This document shows, in pieces, positions 1 to 8,675 of a DNA stretch of 64,000 bases. The translations under genes and the position numbers were made by a program. The stretch is from Burkholderia sp. USMB20 (GTDB lineage: Bacteria > Pseudomonadota > Gammaproteobacteria > Burkholderiales > Burkholderiaceae). The notes beneath the pieces were generated by a model that had not been told where the DNA came from, searched no databases, and saw only the letters and a list, made by a program, of their open reading frames with translations. The stretch spans positions 248,001-312,000 of the forward strand of contig NZ_JTAN02000017.1 in the NCBI RefSeq assembly GCF_000949135.2, read 5' to 3'. The first letter of the stretch is position 1; each line of letters begins with the position of its first letter.

Positions 1-233
1 CGCTCGCGCTCGCAGCCGGGCAGATCACGGGTGTGGTGACTGGTGCTGACGGTACGCGCCTGCTGATCCGCGGCGACACCATCAAGCAGAAGGAACAGGA
101 AGTCCAGATCGAGGAAACCGACAAGGGCGATATCCGGACCACGATCCTGATGCGGGACCGGTTCGTTCCGACGATCGCGGGCATCGACTTCACCCCCGGC
201 CCGAACCTGGGCCGGATCGTCACGATCCGCTAG
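1..233 (+). CDS. 3' end of a hypothetical protein
   Basis: The reading frame is open from the left edge and stops at 231-233, so only the C-terminal 76 or so residues are present and the true start lies outside the window. The visible part is polar and mixed-charge, with a beta-rich look (LLIRGDTIKQKEQE, then RFVPTIAGIDF) and no signal peptide or membrane segment. I do not recognise the family. It is followed on the same strand by further backbone hypotheticals, so it probably belongs to the same conserved plasmid/ICE block. Confidence 0.55.
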   Translation, partial: LALAAGQITGVVTGADGTRLLIRGDTIKQKEQEVQIEETDKGDIRTTILMRDRFVPTIAGIDFTPGPNLGRIVTIR

Positions 234-309
234 CCCGGATCACCTTCATCAACCCCGCGGGGCCACGCCCCGCAGGGACGGGTTACCGCACCTCCAGGAC
301 ACCCATGTC

Positions 310-762
310 ATGAATGAGATGAGCCTCACCTGGCAGGCACTGCCTGCCTTCATGGTCGGCTACAGCCTTGACCATACCCACCGCGTCGTCGTCGGCATTC
401 GGGCTGCCAGCGCCGACGCAGCTTGCGCCATCGCCCGTGCGGCATTCGACGCCGGGACATTGTGGGACGACACGCCGGACATGCCGCTGCTCTACGACGA
501 TTACGACGAGCTTGACGGGCAGGTCCTCAACTTCGATGCCACGTCAGTCGCAACGTGGCCAGCAGCCGATGTCTCGGTACGCGCAGTAAGACTCCATGCC
601 GCTGCGCATCGGCTGCTCGCGTTCGCACGGCTTGCCGACAGACGGTTGCCGGTCGCAGCGGCAATCGAAGCGTGGCATCCCGATGCCCTGGTGCCGATGA
701 CGGTCACCGCCCGGCAGGCGCGTGATCTCCGCGCACTGCTGGGCACGCTGGATGCCTGCTGA
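310..762 (+). CDS. hypothetical protein (150 aa)
   Basis: A 150-residue cytosolic protein of unknown function. An acidic middle section (LLYDDYDELDGQVLNFDA) is followed by an Ala/Arg-rich helical C-terminal half. No catalytic motif, signal peptide or membrane segment is visible. The ATG at 310 is followed at once by MNEMSLTW; a second ATG at 319 is an alternative start. Normal codon use and same-strand placement between a truncated gene and the 203-aa gene support it as real, but I recognise no family. Confidence 0.6.
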   Translation: MNEMSLTWQALPAFMVGYSLDHTHRVVVGIRAASADAACAIARAAFDAGTLWDDTPDMPLLYDDYDELDGQVLNFDATSVATWPAADVSVRAVRLHAAAHRLLAFARLADRRLPVAAAIEAWHPDALVPMTVTARQARDLRALLGTLDAC

Positions 763-1052
763 CTCGCGAGTCCATTGCCGGACATCCCTGTGCGCCCCTC
801 GAATGGGGCGCTTTCCCGGAACGTCCCATACGGCGTTCGGGGAAAGCGTGATTCGCAGCCCTCATTTCCGCTGATCTGCCGGCCGCAGATCCGTTGTCGC
901 CCGTCACGCGGCACCTTTGCACCACCCGCAGCTTTCTTCCGGCGCCTTCGTCTGCGCGGCTGCAGCTTCGTTCGCGAAGCCTCGGAATTTTCCCCAACCG
1001 GCCCGGGTCCGCACCCGGTGGGTGCGCCGGACATTCAGACTGGAGCACCCCC

Positions 1053-1664
1053 ATGCTGTATCCCATCAAGGAATTGCAGGACATCTTCGTCGACGCCTGC
1101 GTGCGCGCACCCAATGGCGAACTCGTCTTCGTCTCCGTCTTCGGACGCGATGGCGCCGTTCAGCAGCTGTATGCCTCGCTACACCTGGGCATTCAGGAAG
1201 GCGGCATCCGGCAGCTCACGCTGCTCGATCCCGACAACAGCCAGCCGGTTGCGGCCGTTCCCGTCGGTGACCCTCGGCGGCTGGACAAGTACAGCGGTCG
1301 CCTGCCGAAAGACAACCTGTTCGGCAACCTCGTCCATACCTGGATTTACGACGAGTCGCTCCTTACCCCATCGAGAGCCGCAGGCTCGGCATGGCTATTG
1401 GTCGATCGCGAAACGCAGGTGCACGACGACGAGTCCCTGCAGGCCCGCGTCTGGTCACTGATCGAACAGCTCAGTCCAATACCGCTGCTGCCGCATTGGC
1501 GTACGCCGGTGCTCGACGCACTTGGCAGTCAGCTCGTCGCCCATCTCGGCGACGCGCCTTATGCGCCTGTCGGGCGCATCCACGCTTCGCAGGTCACGCT
1601 CCCCGACACGTTCGCGAAGGCGATCTCTGAATTCGTCAGCAGAGCAAAGCTCACGCTCGACTGA
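1053..1664 (+). CDS. hypothetical protein (203 aa)
   Basis: The open frame reaches back to 894, but protein-like sequence begins at the ATG at 1053 (MLYPIKELQDIFVDACV), so that start is preferred. The product is an ordinary soluble protein with no membrane helices and no recognised motif. It ends 123 bases before the helicase gene on the same strand, so the two may be cotranscribed. Upstream bases 763-1052 contain no other convincing gene. The function is unknown; conservation next to the SNF2 helicase would be the most informative clue. Confidence 0.6.
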   Translation: MLYPIKELQDIFVDACVRAPNGELVFVSVFGRDGAVQQLYASLHLGIQEGGIRQLTLLDPDNSQPVAAVPVGDPRRLDKYSGRLPKDNLFGNLVHTWIYDESLLTPSRAAGSAWLLVDRETQVHDDESLQARVWSLIEQLSPIPLLPHWRTPVLDALGSQLVAHLGDAPYAPVGRIHASQVTLPDTFAKAISEFVSRAKLTLD

Positions 1665-1787
1665 CGCGCAGTAGCACTCATCCAGACCGCACGAGCCGCA
1701 CCTGCGGCCCCCGACATTTCCCCCAACCTGCGGGACTCACGCGTCCCGCCAGGGGAACGTGCGACCCGCGTCTTATGGAGACGTATC

Positions 1788-4085
1788 ATGGAAGATCTAC
1801 AACTCGCTGTCATCGATAGCAACACCCCCGGTGACGATCTGGTGAGCGGCAATCAGTCTCGTGACGTGATTGCCCTGCCGGACTTCATTGCGAACTTCGG
1901 TGCCGGACTGCTGGAGGCTGTCCGCCAGCAGAATCCGTCAATCTATGATGGCCAGCGTCCACAACGCTGGGACGCGCTACTGGATGCACTTTCGCGCCAG
2001 CCGTTTCCGGCGCAACGCGAGGTCATCCATGCGATCACGACGCTGCTCACGCAGCACGTGCCAGGCGGTGTCATCAATGCAGAAATGGGCACCGGAAAAA
2101 CGCTGATGGGTATCGGCGTCGCGGTCCTGCTGCATCACGCCGGTTATCCGCGCACGCTCGTCATCGCGCCACCGCATCTCGTCTACAAATGGCGACGCGA
2201 AATCAAAACGACGGTACCGGGTGCACGCGTCTGGATTCTCAACGGCCCTGACACGCTGCGCAAGCTGCTTCAGCTGCGTGTCATGCATTCGAAGCCAACG
2301 GTGCCGGAATTTTTCATTCTCGGTCGCGTGCGTATGCGCATGGGCTTCGACTGGAAGCCCGCCTTTGCGCGCCGCGTCGCCACTCTTGACATGGAGACCG
2401 ATGCAGTCACGCGCGTCTTTGCCTGTTGCCCCTCGTGCGGCGAGTTCGTCTGCGATGAAGACGGCAATCCACTGACGCCCACTCTGGCCCGCCCCGCACT
2501 CAACGAAAAGCGTCGGGCGTGCGGTTGCGGTGAGCGGCTATGGACCCTCGCGCCCAAAGGCCAGGGCACGCGAACGATGCGCGAATTGGTGAAGGGCGCG
2601 CTGTTGCAGATGCCGACCGTTGGCGAGAAGACCGCCGAGCGGCTGCTTTCCCGCTTTGGCGAGTCGATGCTGGCCGACATGCTGCAGGATAATCTGTACG
2701 AGTTCATCAATCTGATGGACGACGGCGGCGAGCTTGTATTCTCGGACCGGCAGGCCAAGCGCATGGAGCGTGCGCTCGCCCATACCGAAATCTCGTTCGG
2801 ACAGGGCGGCTATCAGGCCTCTGAATTTGTCAAACGCTATCTTCCTCAGGGCTACTTCGGTCTGCTGATCGCGGACGAAGGCCACGAATACAAGAACGAG
2901 AACTCCGCCCAGGGACAGGCCATGGGTGTGCTGGCTCGCAAGGCCTCGAAAACGCTGCTGCTCACCGGCACGCTGATGGGCGGCTACGCCGACGACCTCT
3001 ATCACCTGCTCTATCGGCTCAATCCGTCCATGCTGATCGAGGATGGTTTCAACTACAACAGCAACGGCTCGATGGCGGCCGCAACGATGGCGTTCATGCG
3101 CGAGCATGGCGTACTCATCGACATTCACAGGCAGGTCGACGAAGGTTCACACCGCACCGCGAAGGGCGACCGCAAGAGCGTCTCGACGGTGAAAGGCCCG
3201 GGCTTTGGCCCCAAGGGCATCATGCGGTACGTCGTGCCGTATACCGCCTTCCTGAAGCTCTCGCAGATCGGCCAGAATGTCTTGCCGCCCTACGACGAAT
3301 CGTTGCTCTCGGTCGCAATGACCGACGACATGGCGGCGGCCTATCGTGCGCTCGAGTCGACGCTGACATCGGAACTGCGCGCTGCCTTACGCTGCGGCGA
3401 CAAGAGCCTGCTCGGTGTGGTGCTCAATGCTTTACTTGCATGGCCGGAATGCTGTTTTCGGCCCGAGCTCGTACGTCATCCGCGCACCAAGCGCATCCTC
3501 GCCAGCGTGCCTGCATTGCTGCGCGACGACCAGCCCGGTCCTAAGGAGGAAGCGTTGCTGCGTCTCGTGCGCGGCGAACGGCTGAATCGCCGGCGCACGC
3601 TGGTCTACACGACCTATACCGGCACGCGCGATACGTCGGTGCGGCTGAAGAACCTCTTCGATGCAGTGGGCGTCAGGGCATCCGTGCTCCGTGCGAGTGT
3701 CCCTGCTGAAAAGCGCGAGGACTGGATCGCGGACCAGCTCGAACGCGGCGCCGAGGTCATCATCACAAACCCGGAGCTGGTCAAGACCGGGCTAGATCTG
3801 CTCGAATTCCCGACGATTGCTTTTCTTCAGTCGGGCTACAACGTCTATACGTTGCAACAGGCCGCACGCCGCAGCTGGCGTATTGGTCAGACGCTCGACG
3901 TCACAGTGCGTTTTCTCGGGTACGAGGGGACCGCGCAGATGCGGTGTCTTAAGCTGATGGGACAGAAGATCGCCGTCTCGCAGTCCACCTCCGGCGACAT
4001 GCCCGAGTCCGGTCTCGACATCCTCAATCAGGGCGGAGAGAGCATCGAAGTTGCGCTCGCGCGGCAACTGGTGAGTCAGGAATAA
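1788..4085 (+). CDS. SNF2/DEAD-box superfamily 2 helicase with zinc-ribbon insert
   Basis: An ATP-dependent DNA translocase or helicase of superfamily 2, SNF2-like. The Walker A GTGKT is at residues 101-105, the Walker B box is DEGH at 363-366, motif III is seen in TLLLTGTLMGG, and the C-terminal RecA domain ends with RRSWRIGQ (694-701), a SNF2-type motif VI. Between motif I and the DEGH box is an insert with Cys213/214, Cys217, Cys222, Cys245 and Cys247 that looks like a zinc ribbon, and the adjacent residues GEKTAERLLSRFG resemble a helix-hairpin-helix. These inserts may steer it to a nucleic-acid substrate. The start at 1788 follows TATGGAGACGTATC. SNF2-like helicases are common in ICE and megaplasmid backbones, where their role is mostly undefined. 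Confidence 0.85.
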   Translation: MEDLQLAVIDSNTPGDDLVSGNQSRDVIALPDFIANFGAGLLEAVRQQNPSIYDGQRPQRWDALLDALSRQPFPAQREVIHAITTLLTQHVPGGVINAEMGTGKTLMGIGVAVLLHHAGYPRTLVIAPPHLVYKWRREIKTTVPGARVWILNGPDTLRKLLQLRVMHSKPTVPEFFILGRVRMRMGFDWKPAFARRVATLDMETDAVTRVFACCPSCGEFVCDEDGNPLTPTLARPALNEKRRACGCGERLWTLAPKGQGTRTMRELVKGALLQMPTVGEKTAERLLSRFGESMLADMLQDNLYEFINLMDDGGELVFSDRQAKRMERALAHTEISFGQGGYQASEFVKRYLPQGYFGLLIADEGHEYKNENSAQGQAMGVLARKASKTLLLTGTLMGGYADDLYHLLYRLNPSMLIEDGFNYNSNGSMAAATMAFMREHGVLIDIHRQVDEGSHRTAKGDRKSVSTVKGPGFGPKGIMRYVVPYTAFLKLSQIGQNVLPPYDESLLSVAMTDDMAAAYRALESTLTSELRAALRCGDKSLLGVVLNALLAWPECCFRPELVRHPRTKRILASVPALLRDDQPGPKEEALLRLVRGERLNRRRTLVYTTYTGTRDTSVRLKNLFDAVGVRASVLRASVPAEKREDWIADQLERGAEVIITNPELVKTGLDLLEFPTIAFLQSGYNVYTLQQAARRSWRIGQTLDVTVRFLGYEGTAQMRCLKLMGQKIAVSQSTSGDMPESGLDILNQGGESIEVALARQLVSQE

Positions 4086-4130
4086 CCGGGAACCTCATCT
4101 CCCACCCCATCCCTCATGGAGGAATTCATC

Positions 4131-4481
4131 ATGATCCACTTCCTGGCCGCTGATCTGCGTCCCGTCATCTCCGAAGCCCGCACACAGCAATGTCGAATCG
4201 TGTTGGTCAAGGATCACGGCGTCTACATGCTGTCGGAGAAAGGCGAAATAGAAAACGGCCGTAGCAGGATCATCGCGTGGGCTGTCGAATGCAATCCCGA
4301 TACGGTGCCATTCGCCGACTGGTGGGAACGCGCCCAGGCGGAATTCGGCGGCGATGATTTCGTCGAGTATCTCGATCGCGACGATGCGTTCTTCGACCGC
4401 GTGATCGCCGAAGGCTTCGATCTCCAGATCGAAGCCGACACCGGTTACCTCTACATCAACGCTGTCGCCCCACGCTCCTGA
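4131..4481 (+). CDS. DUF3085-like hypothetical protein
   Basis: A 116-residue acidic protein. An upstream in-frame ATG at 4116 is unlikely because the Shine-Dalgarno sequence GGAGGA (4118-4123) sits eight bases before the ATG at 4131. The stretch IVLVKDHGVYMLSEKGEI followed by an acidic C-terminal half resembles the DUF3085 family found on proteobacterial plasmids; this is my recognition from memory, not a search. It lies 45 bases after the helicase gene and is followed by a strong terminator, so it is probably the last gene of the helicase transcript. Function unknown. Confidence 0.6.
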   Translation: MIHFLAADLRPVISEARTQQCRIVLVKDHGVYMLSEKGEIENGRSRIIAWAVECNPDTVPFADWWERAQAEFGGDDFVEYLDRDDAFFDRVIAEGFDLQIEADTGYLYINAVAPRS

Positions 4482-4516
4482 AGGTCTCCTTCCTTTTCGC
4501 TCCCGTTCAAAGCGAC

Positions 4517-4552
4517 GCGCCTGATCCCTTCCGGGACCGGGCGCCTTTTTTT
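4517..4552 (+). terminator. Rho-independent terminator after the DUF3085-like gene
   Basis: A 12-bp stem GCGCCTGATCCC / GGGACCGGGCGC with a TTCC loop (4517-4544), containing one G-T pair and one mismatch, is followed by a run of seven T. It lies 36 bases after the DUF3085-like stop codon. It closes the helicase transcript and separates it from the inverted nuclease-like gene. Confidence 0.85.
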
Positions 4553-4577
4553 GGTTCAGCCGGACCGGCGCGCCGGA

Positions 4578-6728
4578 TTAGCTTAAGCAGCACTTCTTGT
4601 ACTTGCGCCCACTGCCGCAGTGGCACGGCTCGTTCCGACCGAGTTTTGTGGAGCGCACTTTTCGAGTTACTTGGGGAAGAACATCGCGCACCTGAGATGC
4701 CGACTTCATGTCGGCTGTGAGCCGCTCCATCTCATCGGAGGCTTCCCACGGGAAGTCCAAAGTAACGCCGAACTGGATTTCGCCATTCGGGCCCACGGAG
4801 ACTCCAAACCACTGCGCTGCACGTTGCCGGTACTTGCGTTTGGCACAGTGGGTCTCCAGCACGGCAATCGCTTCGGGAGACGGCATTGGATTGCAATGGA
4901 AACTAACCCCGCACGGTGGTGTGCTCGATGCAAGCGTCACGTCGTGTCGCTTCCCGTCGAGCTGAGTCTGCCGCGTGATGATCTCGAGCACGCGATGGAC
5001 GTTCATACACGAATCTTCGTCCATCGAAAGCAGATGGAACCCGAGTTCTAGCGTTGCCGGGTCCGCCTTGGTTTCGATCTCCTTGACGAGTCGCTCGTAG
5101 CGCGTTCCGCGCATCTTCGTGAGAATGCCAACCGGCGTGGCGTCCCCTGGCTGGTTATCCCTGCGGACCAGCATCGCCGTGTCTAGGTCTTGCGCGATGG
5201 AGTCCTCGAGGATGACACTGTCGTACTCCTCATCCAGCCAGAGATTTTGCTTCAGGTGGTAACCGAGCACGGTCAGCTCATGCCCGCTCATCAGTTTGTC
5301 CGAGACGCTCACACGCAGCTTCACATAGCTCAGGAGTCGCAGCGGTGTCGTCAGCATCTCCGTCAGCGTGTCGAGAAGGAACACGTCCATTACGAACGGA
5401 GGTCGGATGACAGCGGTGGTCTGGAATTTTAGGAACTGGCTCGCCTGAAAGGCCAGAGCCGGATAGTGTTCTGACACGAGGCTGAACAGGAAGACCTCTT
5501 TGATGCTCGGGGGCAAGTCGATTTCTTTTTCTTTGTCGTCCACTAAGCGACATCCACCAGCGAGAATCTCGTTGGCGCAAGTCCAACCCTGGTCGTAGGA
5601 ATCTTGGATGGCGGCAGCGAAGTCCGCCTTCAGCTGGTTGTCATTTCCCTTGCGCGCCGCGATGGTCAGCTTCTTCGACTTCGCCTGCACGATGATGAGT
5701 CGGTCCGCGTAAATGACCAGAACGTCAACCTCACCCACGATGTCCTTGCCACGATGCAGATTCACATTCGTATGGACGTGCTCGCGGCCGAAGACCCCGG
5801 CTAGCCGGCGCGCAGCGAACTGCTCGGTGAAGGCGCCGCGGTGCTTGGCGGCCGCCGGGCGATAGGGTTTGTCGTCCCACATCCAGAAGAACGGAGACTC
5901 ATACAGAGCTTCGTAAATGGCGTAGTGCGAGAAAAGCAACACTGTCCCGCGGTCAGTCGGAAGCAGCGGCCGGGCGGCGACCTCATTGAAATCACCTACC
6001 TCTTCGAACGCCGCATTGTTTCCCGTATAGAGGAAAGCGCGGAAGAACGCTTCAGCGACGTCTTGCGCAACTCTACTGCGGAACGCCACTTCATCCAACG
6101 AGAACTCGAACACGGACAGCCAGGTCTCCGGCTGGGCCTTGGCAGTTCTAGCGTCCTCGAAGAGCCGCGTCCCCTTTTCGTCCATCAACGCGCACATCGT
6201 CTTGGCGATGGTCCTCGCTTGGCTGGAGGTGAAGCCTTTGGCCTTGAGCATCCAGTCGTCATCGGCCCCGTACTTCTCGGGCACAAGGTCCCTGTACTGA
6301 AAGGTGTAGGCCGACTCAGTGCCATAGAAGATGGGCTCTCGCATCCCCGGGCCATGCCACGGGTCTGGCGGCTCGGTCCCACCCTTCACCGCCTCGATCA
6401 TAGCCGCGAACATCGGGTAGGACATCGCGTTGTGAAGCTCCTGCATGAGGACATCGGTGCGTTCGACGTAGCCCTCGATCACATCAAACGGCAAAGGAGA
6501 TAGGTCTAACGGCTTCTTGGCCATCAAGCCTATTAGCGTTGTCACTTCCGTCCGAATCAGCCGCTCCCTACTGAACAACCGGTCCATGTCGGACGACTTC
6601 AGCTTGCCCTCGATGGGGATGACGTTGTCGCGATGACAGATGCGTGCGACTGCATGAACGTATCCAGGCGATGCAGCTAGGGCGGCCAAGTCCTCAAGAA
6701 TTTGGGATTCTTCCCGCGGTTTCTCCAT
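4578..6728 (-). CDS. PD-(D/E)XK nuclease-like protein with C-terminal SEC-C zinc motif
   Basis: A 716-residue protein with a putative restriction-fold core at residues 330-352: G-E333-V-D335, then a hydrophobic strand, then Q348-A-K350. The spacing and the Q-x-K variant match Mrr/NERD-like PD-(D/E)XK nucleases. The last 20 residues form a SEC-C motif (CHCGSGRKYKKCC), a zinc knuckle often appended to nucleic-acid or ribosome-associated proteins. The N-terminal 320 residues and the 350-690 region match nothing I know. The ATG at 6728 was chosen because AAAGGTGGAG lies just upstream; an in-frame ATG at 6755 is possible. It is inverted against its neighbours, stands alone and looks like inserted cargo, consistent with a defence gene, which is an inference. 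Confidence 0.7.
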   Translation of the reverse strand: MEKPREESQILEDLAALAASPGYVHAVARICHRDNVIPIEGKLKSSDMDRLFSRERLIRTEVTTLIGLMAKKPLDLSPLPFDVIEGYVERTDVLMQELHNAMSYPMFAAMIEAVKGGTEPPDPWHGPGMREPIFYGTESAYTFQYRDLVPEKYGADDDWMLKAKGFTSSQARTIAKTMCALMDEKGTRLFEDARTAKAQPETWLSVFEFSLDEVAFRSRVAQDVAEAFFRAFLYTGNNAAFEEVGDFNEVAARPLLPTDRGTVLLFSHYAIYEALYESPFFWMWDDKPYRPAAAKHRGAFTEQFAARRLAGVFGREHVHTNVNLHRGKDIVGEVDVLVIYADRLIIVQAKSKKLTIAARKGNDNQLKADFAAAIQDSYDQGWTCANEILAGGCRLVDDKEKEIDLPPSIKEVFLFSLVSEHYPALAFQASQFLKFQTTAVIRPPFVMDVFLLDTLTEMLTTPLRLLSYVKLRVSVSDKLMSGHELTVLGYHLKQNLWLDEEYDSVILEDSIAQDLDTAMLVRRDNQPGDATPVGILTKMRGTRYERLVKEIETKADPATLELGFHLLSMDEDSCMNVHRVLEIITRQTQLDGKRHDVTLASSTPPCGVSFHCNPMPSPEAIAVLETHCAKRKYRQRAAQWFGVSVGPNGEIQFGVTLDFPWEASDEMERLTADMKSASQVRDVLPQVTRKVRSTKLGRNEPCHCGSGRKYKKCCLS

Positions 6729-7128
6729 GGCTCCACCTTTCAAGTTCGAAAGCATTTTCTGCGAACCTCGTTCGCGCCGATTATCCGCTTTGCTTCGAAA
6801 AGGCGAAGTTCGAGGACCACCGGATGACCAACGAATTAATCTCCAGTGGCCGGCATGGCCCTCCGAACGACCGGTTCCAGGCTTGAAAGAGTCAGCGCAC
6901 CCGCCACATCGAAAGGCGGATCCCGGCCGTTGAACCCTAGACGAAGAACAACCCTAAACGAACGCCGACAGCTTCTCTCTGCGTTCCTCGCCATTCCGCA
7001 AAGAGCCCTTTTTTGTGTCGGTGCCTTTTCTCTCGACGTCGCGCGAACGAAAAAGTTGTCCTATGCTCGACAGTGCAGCGTGCGCAACACTGGGGAAGCG
7101 CGGCCGGCATCGACCGTGCCGCTAACTT
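6729..7128. other. non-coding stretch between divergent genes
   Basis: About 400 bases separate the divergently transcribed nuclease-like gene and the TraB-like gene. The open frames here have poor composition and only shadow the neighbouring genes. I see no convincing promoter or repeat. Confidence 0.5.
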
Positions 7129-8403
7129 GTGCATTCCTGCGGACCCATGTTTTCGCGGCCCCCACTTCTTCCGCCGACGCGGGCACCTGTTCGATCTCCC
7201 CCACGCAGCCTTGCATGTGCGACGTTGACCGCCATCGGCGCGATCGTGGCGCTATCCGCATGGTACCCGGGGCACTGGCAGGTGCTCCTGTTGCTCCTGC
7301 CAGCCGTATGGTCGCGCGCACGGGGACGCGCGTCGGCGCTCGCGATCTGGATGGGCTATTACCTCGCTGGCGCGCGCGATATTCCCCTCGTGTGTATGCG
7401 CTTCTTTTCCGGCTATGGGGAGCTGACGCGAGCCGAAGCGCTTATGCTCGGCTTCCTGTTCTGGATCGCGCAGGCGTGCGTGCTCGCGACACCGTGGGCC
7501 GTGCTCAAGCCGGAGCCGAATGCGGGCGCCGCACGCTACGCCTTGTGCGCCGCTGTCGCGACCGTGCTGGTGACCGTACCACCACTCGGCATCATCGGCT
7601 GGCTATCGCCGGCATACGTCGCCAGCACCCTGTTTCCTAGCTGGAAGGCGCCGGGCCTGATGCTCGGTGTGACCGCCATCGCGTGCGTGGCCTCTATCTC
7701 ACACGGATCTCCCGTCAGATATGTCACAGCGCTGCTGGTGATCCTGTCCGCCGTCGCGCACAGTGTGGTGAGCACGCCAACTGTACCGTCCGGGTGGGTC
7801 GCACTCGACACACAGTTGGGCCGGTTCGATCAGTCCAGCTACGCGTTGCTCAACGTTCGAACGCAACAGGTTCAAGCCATCACACGACGCGCGTTCACCG
7901 CAGGCGCCACCGTCATCGTCCTGCCAGAGGAAATTATGGGGCTGTGGCGCCCGGCGATGGACTACTGGTGGCGTGACGACATGCAGGCATTGGCTACGGC
8001 GAAGCGAACGCTGATCATCGGCATGGACCTGACCGTGTCCGCCACGCCGTTCCGGTACACCGATAGCGCAGTCATCGTTGGCGCCAGCCACGGGCGCATC
8101 GATAGTCGCCAGCCGGTGCCCGCGGCGCTATGGCGCCCCGGCGCGTCCATTAGTGCGATCCGCGGCGGCCTGATGCAACCATACATCACGGTCGCCGGCA
8201 AACGCGTGGCCTTCTCGATCTGCTATGAGGATCTGCTGTGGTGGCCGCACTGGCGCGTGCTGCTGCAATCGCCCGATGTGCTCGTCAACCTGTCCAACGG
8301 CTGGTTCGATTCCGACCTCGCGCTCGCACACATCCAGCGCCAAGGCATCGCCGCCGTCGCCCGCCTGTCCGGTACGCCATTGCTGGGTGCGGTGAACCGG
8401 TAG
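7129..8403 (+). CDS. traB: TraB-like conjugal transfer protein, nitrilase/Lnt fold
   Basis: A 424-residue membrane protein. Residues 30-215 hold several hydrophobic helices, and residues 225-424 form a carbon-nitrogen hydrolase domain like that of apolipoprotein N-acyltransferase. The expected catalytic Glu is in VLPEE (267/268) and the nucleophile in ICYED (Cys365). The segment that carries the catalytic Lys in Lnt reads RQPVPAALWRPG here, with no Lys. Plasmid TraB proteins of the Agrobacterium Ti type have this architecture and help conjugation in an undefined way. The start is uncertain: ATG at 7129 or 7147, neither with a clear Shine-Dalgarno sequence. Confidence 0.7.
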   Translation: MHSCGPMFSRPPLLPPTRAPVRSPPRSLACATLTAIGAIVALSAWYPGHWQVLLLLLPAVWSRARGRASALAIWMGYYLAGARDIPLVCMRFFSGYGELTRAEALMLGFLFWIAQACVLATPWAVLKPEPNAGAARYALCAAVATVLVTVPPLGIIGWLSPAYVASTLFPSWKAPGLMLGVTAIACVASISHGSPVRYVTALLVILSAVAHSVVSTPTVPSGWVALDTQLGRFDQSSYALLNVRTQQVQAITRRAFTAGATVIVLPEEIMGLWRPAMDYWWRDDMQALATAKRTLIIGMDLTVSATPFRYTDSAVIVGASHGRIDSRQPVPAALWRPGASISAIRGGLMQPYITVAGKRVAFSICYEDLLWWPHWRVLLQSPDVLVNLSNGWFDSDLALAHIQRQGIAAVARLSGTPLLGAVNR

Positions 8404-8462
8404 CTACTGTTGCCGCAGACAGGCGTGGGATAATTGTCCATCGTTCCGCCCCAGCCGTCCTG

Positions 8463-8666
8463 ATGCCGAAAGCCGACCGAAGACGAAAGCGATCCGTGTG
8501 CCCACCAATCGGTGCGCTGATGCGCTACCAGGACAGGATGGTACGCGTGGTGGCCGAGGCGAGCGGCCAGCGCGCCGTCATTGAGTCCATCCTCGAAGAC
8601 GGCCGCCCGTTAAGGAGTGTCGTGAAGTGGGCGAACCTCGCACATTCTGGCGACCAGCTCTTCTGA
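8463..8666 (+). CDS. small hypothetical protein (67 aa)
   Basis: A basic N-terminus (MPKADRRRKRS) precedes an amphipathic C-terminal half. It ends nine bases before the 290-aa gene and begins 59 bases after the TraB-like gene, so it fits an operon. It has no recognisable domain; the basic start would suit a small nucleic-acid-binding protein, but that is a guess. A longer open frame reaches back to 8238 inside traB and is not preferred. Confidence 0.45.
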   Translation: MPKADRRRKRSVCPPIGALMRYQDRMVRVVAEASGQRAVIESILEDGRPLRSVVKWANLAHSGDQLF

Positions 8667-8675
8667 GCACCACCC

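Noticed and set aside
501-1114. Long minus-strand open frames (177 and 136 aa)
   Set aside because: They are antisense to real plus-strand genes, have Arg/Ser/Ala-rich shadow composition and lack ribosome-binding sites.
5841-6503. Plus-strand 220-aa open frame inside the nuclease-like gene
   Set aside because: It is a reverse-complement shadow of a gene with a clear SEC-C and nuclease-like core, and has no start signal.
6846-7640. 264-aa plus-strand frame overlapping the TraB-like gene
   Set aside because: It is composition-skewed (Arg/Ala/Thr) and overlaps a recognisable membrane protein in another frame.
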